Of a DNA stretch of 64,000 nt, positions 53,831 to 63,103 are shown piece by piece. The stretch is from positions 62,001 to 126,000 of the forward strand of contig JAGAYI010000005.1 in assembly GCA_017940545.1 (NCBI GenBank), read 5' to 3'. The stretch is from Prevotella sp. Its GTDB lineage: Bacteria; Bacteroidota; Bacteroidia; Bacteroidales; Bacteroidaceae. How positions within the stretch are numbered: position 1 is the stretch's first letter; each line of letters opens with the position of its first letter. The notes beneath the pieces are model-generated. The model was not told the origin of the DNA, made no database searches, and saw nothing but the letters and a program-made list of their open reading frames with translations. The position numbers and the translations under genes were made by a program.

Positions 53831-56104
53831 TTACTGATCCCCATTTAGCAGCTTGGTGACCTCTGCAGGATTAAGAGCCCACTCGTAGGTGTAGGCTTCG
53901 TCAGCTTGAGCGGCTTGTCCCACACGGTCGAGGTGCTGGGCTTGTGTCTTGATGTCGAGGAGTTGGCCAATGGTGAGTTTGGAGGCAAGTCTGTGTAGGA
54001 GGGCTTCAATGGACTTGCTGTCGGCACCCCGAAGAGTCTGGGCGGTGAACGGCATTTCGAGCCAGACGATTTCACGCTTGGCGACATCGAGCACGCCAAA
54101 CACTAAACCTTTGGAGAGGTTGCCCTCGCTGATGCGTACCATGTGTTGCACGCAGGAGGGGTCGTAGGCCACGCCATTCTCCTCGGAGAGCTGCATGGGG
54201 TAGGCGGAGTCCATCCAGCCTACTACAAGGTTGGGCGAAAGAGCACCTGTGGAGTAGGCATTGCAAGTGAAGGTGGCATACTTAGCGCCGGCAGCCACCA
54301 GTTCCGGCAGCGACAGCTCAATGTATTCGGCTGTGCCCACCATTTCGGGAATGCTGCGAATGTCGCCCGAGTGTCTGGCACCTACGCAGGTCAGACTGTA
54401 ATAGGCACATTCTGCCACCTCGTCGTCTGGCAATGAAATACGACAGCTCAAATCCATGTCAAGATGCTGTGCGTGAAGTCCCTTGCCCCATTGCAGAAAC
54501 AGGCGGACGGCATCGCCCTCAACGGGAAAGCGAGTGCCCATCAGTGCGGTGGACGTGTCTTGAATGCTTGTGGAACGGTCGCCTACGCTGACGGGGATGT
54601 TGTAGAGCGAGGGGTCTATGTAGATGGTACCGTGGCTGGGGTGAGGGACATTGGCGAAACGACGGGCGATGGCTGTTTCGTATAAGTCGGTGACGGCCTG
54701 TGCCATGGCCTTGCGGCTGTCAGCATCGTAAAGAGCCAGCAGCTTGTTGGGGGCAATGGGCCGGGTGCCACCAGTAATGGGACGTGCTATGCGTGTTTCC
54801 TCTGTATCAAAGTACGTCTCGGCGGCATTACTCAGTGATAGTAGCAGTCGGGCAGACAACTGGTCGGTTACTTCCGTGAAAGCACTCAGCACCTGCTGGC
54901 TGCCAAAGCGAAGCATGGTGGCAAACAGGCAACGGGCAAAACGCCCCGGCTGTTGCTTGAGCAGCGAAAGCGTTTCGCCAGCGTCATTCTTCGTGCGGGC
55001 ACGGTCAACGTTTCCCTGCCAGGTGGTGTAGTTCTGCTTGTAGAACACGTCGAGCAGGTCAGCCAGATGCTCAAAGCCCCTTTTGCGGGAATATTCTCCC
55101 AGTCGGAGGGCACGAATCATGCGTATCCACATGCCGCGTTTGGGGTTCATGTCCTCGGCTGCCTTTTGTGCAGACATGGGTAAGGCATTTAGCCACAAGG
55201 CCACGCGCCGACAAGTCTGGCGGTCGTACTTCAGCATCAGTTTTTTCTTCATGGCCTGTGCTGCATCAGTTCCCCTGTCAAGCGGTTCCCAGAGGTGTGA
55301 ATACAGCCTGCGGGCGTGAGCCACCAGCGTTCTCGGCTCAATAATCTGCACGTAGCCAGTCTTTTCGAACCAAAGGAAGCGCAGGATGTCGGTAGGTGTC
55401 TTCAGAAGTCTTGATGCCTCAGCAGCTTGTCCTTGTGCCACTAAAAGTCTGATGACGAGCATGGCCGTTTCCTTCATGGTGACGGTATGGTCTTCGGGTA
55501 GTGGGAACTCGCCGAGCAACAGCGCGAGTGAATCCCTTTGTGTGGCATCGAGAGGGGTGGCGGATGACAAAAGTGAGCGTAGCACGGCTTTCATGTCGTC
55601 AGCGGTGAACAGTCGCAGCTCCTTCAGTTTATTGGCTTGTCCCTTATAGACAAAACCGGCCGTGTGGAATGGCGTGCCGCAGAAGGGACAGCCGTTGTAG
55701 CGTTCCAAGGGGAACGTGCCGTCGGGAATGAGGTGGCCGCAGGGTAGGGTAGTGCCCCTGAAACCTGCCTCCTCACCAAGGATGTTGGCAAGAAGCGTGA
55801 CGAGATGGTCGGCCAGTGTTTCGCCTGTAGGAATGTTCCAGCCCTTCACCAAAGGAGCCCAGTTAAGGTTTACGCCCATTACGTTGTTGATGACTGCCGT
55901 TATGTCAGCCAATCGTTCGGCGGGAACCACACTTAGTGCATGCAACAGTTCCTCACTGACGGAGTACCCTGTTTCTTTCAGTCTGGCAACAAAGGCCATA
56001 ACGGGTATTGAAGACTCCGAATGCATAGGTATGTCTTCACGGCGGATGTTGAGGAATACTGCCCTGTAGCGGAGGGCAACGGTGGTCAGAATCTGGTTGT
56101 TCAT
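53831..56104 (-). CDS. RING-like / TerD-like stress protein (MXAN_6230/SCO0854-type)
   Basis: 757 residues from the ATG at 56104. The N-terminus (TTVALRYRAVFLNIRREDI) and a short Cys/His cluster, LPCGHLIPDG and NGCPFCGTPF (Cys122, His124, Cys139, Cys142), fit a half-RING or treble-clef zinc site. A long helical region follows (about 180-550). The last 180 residues include LDMDLSCRISLPDDEV and CVGARHSGDIRS, which match the TerD fold of tellurium-resistance proteins. I believe this is the MXAN_6230/SCO0854 RING-domain family, seen with Ter-type stress systems; its biochemical role is not established. The frame could be extended 18 codons to 56158. A sigma factor gene lies 94 nt upstream on the same strand. 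Confidence 0.7.
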   Translation of the reverse strand: MNNQILTTVALRYRAVFLNIRREDIPMHSESSIPVMAFVARLKETGYSVSEELLHALSVVPAERLADITAVINNVMGVNLNWAPLVKGWNIPTGETLADHLVTLLANILGEEAGFRGTTLPCGHLIPDGTFPLERYNGCPFCGTPFHTAGFVYKGQANKLKELRLFTADDMKAVLRSLLSSATPLDATQRDSLALLLGEFPLPEDHTVTMKETAMLVIRLLVAQGQAAEASRLLKTPTDILRFLWFEKTGYVQIIEPRTLVAHARRLYSHLWEPLDRGTDAAQAMKKKLMLKYDRQTCRRVALWLNALPMSAQKAAEDMNPKRGMWIRMIRALRLGEYSRKRGFEHLADLLDVFYKQNYTTWQGNVDRARTKNDAGETLSLLKQQPGRFARCLFATMLRFGSQQVLSAFTEVTDQLSARLLLSLSNAAETYFDTEETRIARPITGGTRPIAPNKLLALYDADSRKAMAQAVTDLYETAIARRFANVPHPSHGTIYIDPSLYNIPVSVGDRSTSIQDTSTALMGTRFPVEGDAVRLFLQWGKGLHAQHLDMDLSCRISLPDDEVAECAYYSLTCVGARHSGDIRSIPEMVGTAEYIELSLPELVAAGAKYATFTCNAYSTGALSPNLVVGWMDSAYPMQLSEENGVAYDPSCVQHMVRISEGNLSKGLVFGVLDVAKREIVWLEMPFTAQTLRGADSKSIEALLHRLASKLTIGQLLDIKTQAQHLDRVGQAAQADEAYTYEWALNPAEVTKLLNGDQ

Positions 56105-56198
56105 TTGGTGTTTAATATAAAAGGTAATTGAGGGACTATTCAATGACAGTAGGGCCAAAACCCCGCTAACGAGGAGGAGTAAGTCCCTCTTGGACCTT

Positions 56199-56882
56199 TC
56201 AATGGTGTCTTAACTTGCGCAGGGCTTTGTCGCGAATCTGGCGGACTCGCTCGCGTTTCAGTCCTAGTTCCAGACCCGCCTCGGCCATGGTCATACGTTC
56301 GAGACCGATGCCGAAAAGGCGGGTGAGTACTGCCTGTTCGCGCTCGTCAAGGCGGCTGATGGCGCTGACCATCTCTTCCGATAGCGAAGCCTGTTCCAGA
56401 GGGGCGTCGGCCGGTGTGGCATTCTTGTCTTCCAGCACGTTGAGCAACGTGAAGTTATTGTTGCTGCCTCGGGGCAATGATTCGTCGGTAGATAGTGTGG
56501 GGTCCTGCTTGTCGGCACGTGCGATGGCGCTTTCAATGCTTTGGCGGATGAACGGTGCTGCAAAAGCCACGAAACGCTTGCCGTGTCTGACGTCGAACTT
56601 GGCGGCTGCCTTTATCAGTCCGATGTTTCCTTCGCTAATCAGGTCGTCGGTGGTCAGCGTTTGTGTCTGCGCTACCACGGGCAGGTACTGACGTGCAATG
56701 GTGACCACGTAGCGAAGGTTGGCAGTGGCCAGCCGGTCGGCTGCTTTTTTGTCTCCCTGGCTGATGCGTTGTGCCAGTTCAGCCTCTTCGGCATCAGACA
56801 TGAGTGGTGAATCGCTGATTTCGTCCAGATATCGCTGTAAGGCGTCGCGTCCGGGCATGAGTTTCTTTTTTGTCATGGCCAT
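56199..56882 (-). CDS. Short sigma-70 family RNA polymerase sigma factor
   Basis: 227 residues from the ATG at 56882. Region 1.2 (RDALQRYLDEISDSPLMSDAEE), region 2 (ATANLRYVVTIARQY; SEGNIGLIKAAAKFD, with the -10 recognition helix), and region 4 (REQAVLTRLFGIG; GLELGLKRERVRQIRDKALRKL, the -35 helix-turn-helix) are intact. Region 1.1 is missing and region 3 is short, so it is smaller than the primary sigma of Bacteroidales and probably an alternative sigma. No anti-sigma gene is adjacent. The frame extends 56 codons upstream, but a -7 box at 56906-56899 lies there. It may control the RING/TerD gene or the divergent efflux operon. Confidence 0.88.
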   Translation of the reverse strand: MAMTKKKLMPGRDALQRYLDEISDSPLMSDAEEAELAQRISQGDKKAADRLATANLRYVVTIARQYLPVVAQTQTLTTDDLISEGNIGLIKAAAKFDVRHGKRFVAFAAPFIRQSIESAIARADKQDPTLSTDESLPRGSNNNFTLLNVLEDKNATPADAPLEQASLSEEMVSAISRLDEREQAVLTRLFGIGLERMTMAEAGLELGLKRERVRQIRDKALRKLRHH

Positions 56883-56898
56883 GTTTTTTTGTTGAGTG

Positions 56899-56906
56899 CA
56901 AAGATA
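56899..56906 (-). promoter_or_regulatory. -7 promoter box of the sigma factor gene
   Basis: TATCTTTG on the minus strand, 16 nt upstream of the ATG at 56882. Confidence 0.5.
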
Positions 56907-57005
56907 ACGTAAATATTTGATTATACGAATAGAAATAATCATAATTTGCATGATAAATATTGTTAAATCTATATTATATCGTATAGAGGTATAAAGGATT
57001 TTTAG

Positions 57006-57013
57006 TAATTTTG
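57006..57013 (+). promoter_or_regulatory. -7 promoter box of the RND efflux operon
   Basis: TAATTTTG, 79 nt upstream of the ATG at 57093. Confidence 0.45.
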
Positions 57014-57092
57014 CAACCCGAAAACCAAAGTATGTCATCGAAGTTTTCAAGATACAGATTATTCGAATAGTTATAAAGATAAAAGTTTTAGT

Positions 57093-58259
57093 ATGAAAAA
57101 GAAGAAGATGTTATTAGTTGCGGCTGCTGCTGCAATGCTGGTATCATGTGGTGGTGGCGGTGGTCGTCCGAATTTTGGAGACAATGAGTACCCCGTAGTG
57201 ACTGTCGGCACATCGAGTGCAGACATGCAGACCGTTTATCCTGCCACTATCAAAGGTGTTCAGGATGTAGAGATTCGTCCGAAGGCATCTGGCTTCCTTA
57301 CTCAGATTAATGTGAAGGAAGGACAGACGGTAGGTGCCGGCCAGTTGCTTTTTGTGATTGATAACGAGACTTACCAGGCACAGGTGCGTCAGGCTCAGGC
57401 GGCTGTCAATACTGCTACGGCACAGCTGAACACGCTGAAGCTGACTTACGAGAACTCCAAGCAGCTGCACGAGAACAATGTGATTGGTGACTTTGAACTG
57501 AAGTCTGCACAGAATAACTTTGAGAGTGCCAAGGCCCAGCTGGCTCAGGCGCAGGCAGCCTTGGCATCGGCCAAGGAGGCACTTTCCTTCTGTTACGTGA
57601 AGAGTCCTGCTGCCGGTGTGGTGGGCACCCTTCCGTTTAAGAGAGGGGCGTTGGTAAGTGCGTCGAATGCGCTGACCACGGTGTCAAACATCTCGTCGAT
57701 GGAAGTCTATTTCTCGATGACCGAGAAGGACGTGCTGGCCATGCAGCGTGGTGGCAATGACCTGAGTTCCATGCCAGCCGTGAAGCTGCAGCTGTCAGAC
57801 GGTACGATATACGACCAGGAAGGAAAGGTGACGAAAATGAGTGGTGTCATTGATGCTGCCACGGGTACCGTCCAGCTGATTGCCGTGTTCCCCAACCCCC
57901 AGAAACTGCTGAAGAGCGGAGCCTCGGGTAATATTGTCATTCCGCGTGTCAACAGCAATGCCATCATTATTCCGCAGGCCTGTGTCAGCGAGGTGCAGAA
58001 CAAAAAGTTTGTCTATACCTTAGGTAAGGACAACAAGGTGGTTTATACCGAGATTAAGGTAGATGCTCAGAACGATGGTAATAACTACATAGTGACTGAC
58101 GGTCTGAAACCAGGTGACAAGTATGTGACCAACGGTATTACCAAACTAAACGACGGTATGGAGATTGTGCCCATTACGCCTGAACGCTATCAGCAGAAGA
58201 TTGACGAGCAGGCCAAGGCCATGTCGGCTGGTGACATTGTCGGAGCCATGCAGAAATAA
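57093..58259 (+). CDS. RND efflux periplasmic adaptor (MexA/AcrA type)
   Basis: 388 residues. Lipoprotein signal MKKKKMLLVAAAAAMLVSC with the acceptor Cys19, then a Gly-rich linker. A biotinyl-lipoyl-like domain (VEIRPKASGFLTQINVKEGQ), a long alpha-helical hairpin (about 95-170, Ala/Gln-rich), the second lipoyl half (FCYVKSPAAGVVG), and beta-barrel and membrane-proximal domains follow. It bridges the inner-membrane pump and the outer-membrane channel encoded downstream. It is the first gene of a three-gene operon and divergent from the sigma factor gene. Confidence 0.94.
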   Translation: MKKKKMLLVAAAAAMLVSCGGGGGRPNFGDNEYPVVTVGTSSADMQTVYPATIKGVQDVEIRPKASGFLTQINVKEGQTVGAGQLLFVIDNETYQAQVRQAQAAVNTATAQLNTLKLTYENSKQLHENNVIGDFELKSAQNNFESAKAQLAQAQAALASAKEALSFCYVKSPAAGVVGTLPFKRGALVSASNALTTVSNISSMEVYFSMTEKDVLAMQRGGNDLSSMPAVKLQLSDGTIYDQEGKVTKMSGVIDAATGTVQLIAVFPNPQKLLKSGASGNIVIPRVNSNAIIIPQACVSEVQNKKFVYTLGKDNKVVYTEIKVDAQNDGNNYIVTDGLKPGDKYVTNGITKLNDGMEIVPITPERYQQKIDEQAKAMSAGDIVGAMQK

Positions 58260-58268
58260 TCCCCCTCA

Positions 58269-58343
58269 ATCCCCCATTTTGGGGGATGAACAACAAAACT
58301 ACAACAGACCCGTGCCCCTGCAAGGTCTTCCCCCGAATGGGGG
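58269..58343. repeat. CCCCC/GGGGG hairpins between adaptor and pump genes
   Basis: ATCCCCCATTTTGGGGGAT (58269-58287) and CCCCCGAATGGGGG (58330-58343) are two hairpins that are also roughly inverted copies of each other. They could attenuate transcription or protect mRNA between adaptor and pump. Confidence 0.6.
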
Positions 58344-58363
58344 ATAAGAGGGGGGCTCAATAT

Positions 58364-61300
58364 ATGACTTTTACAACATTTATCAAACGCCCGGTACTCT
58401 CGACGGTGATAAGTATTCTTATCGTCATTCTGGGCTTCATTGGACTGGCCTCGCTGCCTATTGAGCAGTATCCGGACATTGCACCTCCCACGGTGGTCGT
58501 CTATACCAGTTATCCAGGTGCCGATGCAGAGACCGTGAAGAATTCGGTCATTACGCCGTTGGAAGAGAGCATCAACGGCGTGGAAGGAATGGACTATATC
58601 AGTTCGACGGCATCGTCCGGTTCGGCTCAGCTCAGCATCTTGTTCCGTCAGGGCATGAATCCCGACATGTGTGCCGTAAACGTGCAGAACCGTGTTCAGC
58701 AAGCGCAGGCGCTGTTGCCTGCCGAGGTGACACGTATCGGCGTGACGGTGATGAAGCTTCAGACGTCGCAGGTGCTGATGTTCACGCTGACTTCTGACGG
58801 CCGTTATGACGATGAGTTCCTGACCAACTATAACAACATTAATATTATTCCGGCCATTAAGCGTATTCAGGGTGTAGGTGACGTGCAGAGCCCTGGTCTG
58901 AAGACATACGCCATGCGTATTTGGCTGAAACCCGACGTGATGAAGCAGCACAACCTGATGCCGAGTGACATTAGCGGCGTGCTGGCAGAGCAGAACATTG
59001 AGGCTGCACCAGGTACGTTTGGTGAGCAATCGCCAGTAGCCTATGAGTATGCCATGCGCTACACCGGTCGTCTGAAGACGGCAGAGGAGTTTGGCAACAT
59101 CATCATTCAGAGCAACGCAGACGGTTCGACGCTGAAGTTGAAGGACGTGGCCAAGATTGAGCTGGGCGGTCAGCAATATTCTGTCTCGATGAAGAACAAC
59201 AACATCCCGTCAGTGATGGGTATGGTGCAGCAGATTGCCGGTTCTAACGCCAACGAGATAGCCAAACAGGTGAAAGCCGAGTTGGAAGAACAGGCTAAGC
59301 TCTTCCCGCCGGGCATGACCTATAAGATTAACTATGATGTTACGGAGTTCCTCTATGCCTCTATCGAGGAAGTGGTGTTCACACTGGTGTTCACGCTTAT
59401 TTTGGTGTTCATCGTGATTTACATCTTCCTGCAGGACTGGCGTTCCACGTTGATTCCGCTGATAGCTGTGCCCGTGTCACTCATAGGTACGTTCTTCTTC
59501 CTTTCCGTCTTCGGCTTCTCTATCAACCTGCTGACGCTGTCGGCGCTGCTGTTGGCCATTGCCATTGTGGTTGATGATGCCATTGTGGTGGTTGAGGCTG
59601 TGCATGCCAAGTTGGATATGGGTTATAAGAGTACGCTGACAGCATCGATTGACGCCATGAACGAAATTTCGGGTGCTATTATCTCTATTACCTTGGTGAT
59701 GGCCTCCGTGTTCATTCCTGTGTCGTTCATCGGCGGAACCAGCGGAACCTTCTACCGTGAGTTCGGTGTGACGATGGCTGTCAGCATCTTCATTTCAGCA
59801 TTGAATGCCTTGACGTTGTCGCCGGCCTTGTGTGCCATCTTCCTGAAACCTCACGACGAGAACGGCCATGAGCGCAAGATGTCGATGGTTGACCGTTTCC
59901 ACACGTCATTTAACACTGCCTACGACAAAGTGTTAGGAAAATACAAGAGCAGGATTGAGAAACTGGTGCACAAGCCCCTTGCCATTGTGCTGACGGTGGT
60001 TGTGGGCATCGTTGTGCTGGTGGCTACCATGTTTACCACCAAGACAGGACTGGTGCCTGACGAGGATACGGGAACGCTGTTCTGTACCATTTCCATGCCG
60101 CCTGCTACTTCGGTAGATCGCACAAAGCAGGTCATCAGTCAGGTAGATAGCATTCTCGGTGCCGACCCGGCCATTCAGAGCCGTGAGCAGATTCAGGGTT
60201 ACAACTTCATTGCCGGTGCCGGTTCCGACCAAGCCACGTTCATTATCAAGCTCAAACCCTTCTCCGAGCGTCAGAAAGGCTTTTGGTGGAAGGTCAGCGG
60301 ACTGTGGCAAGGTGACGGCATTTACCGTTTCTTCCTGAACCCCTATGAGTCAACGGGAGTGCTGGCACAGATATACTTGAAGACCGCGCACATCAAGGAT
60401 GCCCAGATACTTGCCTTCGCACCGCCTATGATTCCCGGTTTCTCTGCCAATAGTGGTGTGTCCATCGTGATGCAGGACCGTACTGGTGGTTCGCTGAACA
60501 AATTCTTCGGCGTTGTGAAGGATTATCTTGCAGAGCTGAACAAGCGTCCGGAATTCCAGACGGCTCAGACATCGTATAACCCGAACTATCCGCAGTACAT
60601 GCTGTATGTCGATGTGGCCAAGTGTAAGCAGTCGGGCATCTCACCTTCCATCGTACTCAGCACCCTTCAGGGCTATTATGGTGGGCTTTATGCCTCAAAC
60701 TTCAATGCCTTCGGTAAACTCTATCGTGTCATGATACAGGCATCACCCGAAACCCGTATGACCCCCGAGTCGCTGAAGAGCATCTATGTACGTACCCCCG
60801 CAGGCATGTCGCCCGTTCAGGAGTTCTGCCGCATGGAACGCGTCTATGGTCCGTCGAACATTAACCGCTTTAACCTGTTTACTTCTATTAACGTAACGGC
60901 AACGGTAGCCGACGGTTACTCAACCGGTGACGCCATCAAAGCCGCACAGGAAGTGGCCGACGAGATACTGCCGACGGGTTACAGCTACGACTATCAGGGT
61001 CTGACGCGTGAGGAGGCTAAGGCCTCTAACACCACGGCACTCATCTTCGTGCTGTGCTTCATCTTCATCTACCTCATTTTGTCAGCCCAGTATGAGTCAT
61101 ACATTCTGCCGTTGGCCGTTGTCCTTTCCGTACCGTTCGGACTGGCAGGCTGTTACCTCTTCACCATGATGTTTGGCCATGCCAACGACATCTACATGCA
61201 GATTTCACTCATCATGCTGATTGGTCTGCTGGCTAAGAATGCCATTCTGATTGTGCAGTTTGCCCTCGAGCGCCGTGAAACGGGTATGGCCATCTCGTGG

Positions 61301-61621
61301 TCAGCCGTGCTGGGTGCTGCAGCCCGTCTGCGTCCTATTCTGATGACTTCGTTAGCCATGGTCATTGGTCTGCTGCCCATGATGTTTGCCTCGGGTGTTG
61401 GTAAGAATGGTAACCAGACGTTGGGTGCAGCTGCCGTGGGTGGTATGCTCATCGGAACGCTGTGTCAGGTACTTGTCGTACCGTCTCTGTTCGTCATCTT
61501 CCAGTCGTTGCAGGAGAAGTTCCGCCCGATGAAGTTCGAGGACGAAGAAAACCAAGAGGATGTATCGACGGAGTTAGCTCAGTATGCCCACAAACCCGTG
61601 GAATATCAAGTAGAAGAGTGA
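58364..61621 (+). CDS. RND multidrug efflux pump, inner-membrane transporter (HAE1/AcrB type)
   Basis: 1085 residues from the ATG at 58364. Twelve membrane helices are expected: one after the N-terminal FTTFIKRPVLSTVISILI, a block at about 335-560, one near 560, and a block at about 880-1060. The proton-relay Asp pair is in helix 4 (AIVVDDAIVVVEAVH), and large periplasmic loops (about 30-330 and 580-880) form the binding pockets. It expels drugs, bile salts or other amphiphiles using the proton gradient. The frame continues 26 codons upstream, but that stretch covers two CCCCC hairpins and does not look coding. The adaptor and channel genes flank it. Confidence 0.94.
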   Translation: MTFTTFIKRPVLSTVISILIVILGFIGLASLPIEQYPDIAPPTVVVYTSYPGADAETVKNSVITPLEESINGVEGMDYISSTASSGSAQLSILFRQGMNPDMCAVNVQNRVQQAQALLPAEVTRIGVTVMKLQTSQVLMFTLTSDGRYDDEFLTNYNNINIIPAIKRIQGVGDVQSPGLKTYAMRIWLKPDVMKQHNLMPSDISGVLAEQNIEAAPGTFGEQSPVAYEYAMRYTGRLKTAEEFGNIIIQSNADGSTLKLKDVAKIELGGQQYSVSMKNNNIPSVMGMVQQIAGSNANEIAKQVKAELEEQAKLFPPGMTYKINYDVTEFLYASIEEVVFTLVFTLILVFIVIYIFLQDWRSTLIPLIAVPVSLIGTFFFLSVFGFSINLLTLSALLLAIAIVVDDAIVVVEAVHAKLDMGYKSTLTASIDAMNEISGAIISITLVMASVFIPVSFIGGTSGTFYREFGVTMAVSIFISALNALTLSPALCAIFLKPHDENGHERKMSMVDRFHTSFNTAYDKVLGKYKSRIEKLVHKPLAIVLTVVVGIVVLVATMFTTKTGLVPDEDTGTLFCTISMPPATSVDRTKQVISQVDSILGADPAIQSREQIQGYNFIAGAGSDQATFIIKLKPFSERQKGFWWKVSGLWQGDGIYRFFLNPYESTGVLAQIYLKTAHIKDAQILAFAPPMIPGFSANSGVSIVMQDRTGGSLNKFFGVVKDYLAELNKRPEFQTAQTSYNPNYPQYMLYVDVAKCKQSGISPSIVLSTLQGYYGGLYASNFNAFGKLYRVMIQASPETRMTPESLKSIYVRTPAGMSPVQEFCRMERVYGPSNINRFNLFTSINVTATVADGYSTGDAIKAAQEVADEILPTGYSYDYQGLTREEAKASNTTALIFVLCFIFIYLILSAQYESYILPLAVVLSVPFGLAGCYLFTMMFGHANDIYMQISLIMLIGLLAKNAILIVQFALERRETGMAISWSAVLGAAARLRPILMTSLAMVIGLLPMMFASGVGKNGNQTLGAAAVGGMLIGTLCQVLVVPSLFVIFQSLQEKFRPMKFEDEENQEDVSTELAQYAHKPVEYQVEE

Positions 61622-61646
61622 ACAAACAGATAAGTTATAATAAAGT

Positions 61647-63071
61647 ATGAATATAAAAAGAATCGTAAAAGGCACATTGAAATCCCTCTCTTGGGGAGGG
61701 GTGGGGGCATGCTTGCTTCTCCTTACCGGTTGCGGCCTTTATAATAAGTACGAGCGCCCTGAGGTAGATACCCGGGGACTCATTCGTGATGCCGTGAGCG
61801 ACGTGGACACACTGGCCGTGCAGGATACTGTCTCGTTTGGTAACCTGCCCTGGCGACAAGTGTTCACCGACCCGCAGTTGCAGGCACTCATTGAGCAGGG
61901 ACTTCAAAAGAATGCTGACCTGCAGAATGCCGCGCTCACCGTTCAGATGTATGAAGCCATGCTGAAGGCTGCCAAACTGGCCTTCCTTCCTGCTGTCAAC
62001 TTCGGCACCAATCAGGGCATGGGCTCCATTTCAACCCTTTATACTGACCCGTCTGTAACCACAAAGGCCTACACGCTGCCCGTCACGGCCTCCTGGACGT
62101 TGGACCTCTTTGGAAACATTCTCTCGCAGAAACGTTCGACGCAGATGAAGATGCTGGGCATGAAAGACTATCAGATGGCCGTCCGTGCACAAATCATCAG
62201 TGGCATAGCTAACAGCTATTACACGCTGCTCATGCTCGACAAGCAAATGGAGATAGTCAACGAAATGAGCCGTATGTCGAAGGAAACGTGGGAGATGATG
62301 AAGCTGCAGCACCAGTTAGGCCGCGTACGGTCCACGGGCGTGCAGAGTGCAGAAGCCGCCTACCTCAGCATACAAACGCGGGGTAACGACTTCAAACGCC
62401 AGATACGGGCAACGGAGAACGCCCTCAGTCTGCTCATAGGTCAGGCTGGCCAGCAAATACCTCGCTCTACGCTCGAACAGCAGCAGCTTCCCACCGAGTT
62501 CTCAACCGGTGTCGGCATACAGCTGTTGAAGAACCGTCCCGACGTGCATAATGCTGAGATGAAATTAGCTGCCTGCTTCCACGATGTGCAGACTGCCCGT
62601 TCGCAGTTCTATCCCACCATCAGCATCGGCGCTACGGGTGCCTTTACCAACAGCAACGGTGCCATGAACCCAGGCAAGTGGCTCCTTAACCTGTTTGGCA
62701 ATCTGACGCAGCCCATCTTCAACCGCGGAGCACTCACGGCCAACCTCAAGGTTAGCAAGCTGCAGTATGAGCAAGCCTTCAACACATGGCAGAAGTCAAT
62801 CCTCACAGCGGGCAACGAGGTCAGCAATGCTCTGGTCAACTATAATAACTATGATGCCAACAGCCGCATTGAGTCCGAGCGCATTGCTGTGCTGACCAAG
62901 AGCGTTGAAGATACCAAAGCCCTTTATCGCAGCAGCAGTTCCAGCTATTTAGAGGTGCTCACCGCAGAACAGAACCTGCTGAATGCGAAACTCTCGAAGG
63001 TTACCGACGACTTTAGTAAGATGCAGGCCGTCGTCAGCCTTTACACAGCACTTGGAGGCGGAGGCAAGTAG
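61647..63071 (+). CDS. Outer-membrane efflux channel (TolC/OprM family lipoprotein)
   Basis: 474 residues. The signal ends CLLLLTGC (Cys29), so it should be lipid-anchored, as OprM is. The two OEP repeats (about 65-265 and 280-470) consist of long helices and short barrel strands; SWTLDLFGNI and TQPIFNRGALTANL are the usual strand motifs, and YLEVLTAEQNLLNAKL is typical of the second repeat. It completes the tripartite pump with the two genes upstream. Part of the signal-peptide coding sequence (61681-61708, CCCTCTCTTGGGGAGGGGTG type) looks like a repeat that also occurs intergenically. Confidence 0.93.
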   Translation: MNIKRIVKGTLKSLSWGGVGACLLLLTGCGLYNKYERPEVDTRGLIRDAVSDVDTLAVQDTVSFGNLPWRQVFTDPQLQALIEQGLQKNADLQNAALTVQMYEAMLKAAKLAFLPAVNFGTNQGMGSISTLYTDPSVTTKAYTLPVTASWTLDLFGNILSQKRSTQMKMLGMKDYQMAVRAQIISGIANSYYTLLMLDKQMEIVNEMSRMSKETWEMMKLQHQLGRVRSTGVQSAEAAYLSIQTRGNDFKRQIRATENALSLLIGQAGQQIPRSTLEQQQLPTEFSTGVGIQLLKNRPDVHNAEMKLAACFHDVQTARSQFYPTISIGATGAFTNSNGAMNPGKWLLNLFGNLTQPIFNRGALTANLKVSKLQYEQAFNTWQKSILTAGNEVSNALVNYNNYDANSRIESERIAVLTKSVEDTKALYRSSSSSYLEVLTAEQNLLNAKLSKVTDDFSKMQAVVSLYTALGGGGK

Positions 63072-63103
63072 TTTTTTCAAATTAGGAATTAAGCATTAAA
63101 GAT

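Noticed and set aside
58286..58363. A 26-codon extension of the RND pump.
   Set aside because: It covers two CCCCC hairpins and precedes the standard start MTFTTFIKRPV.
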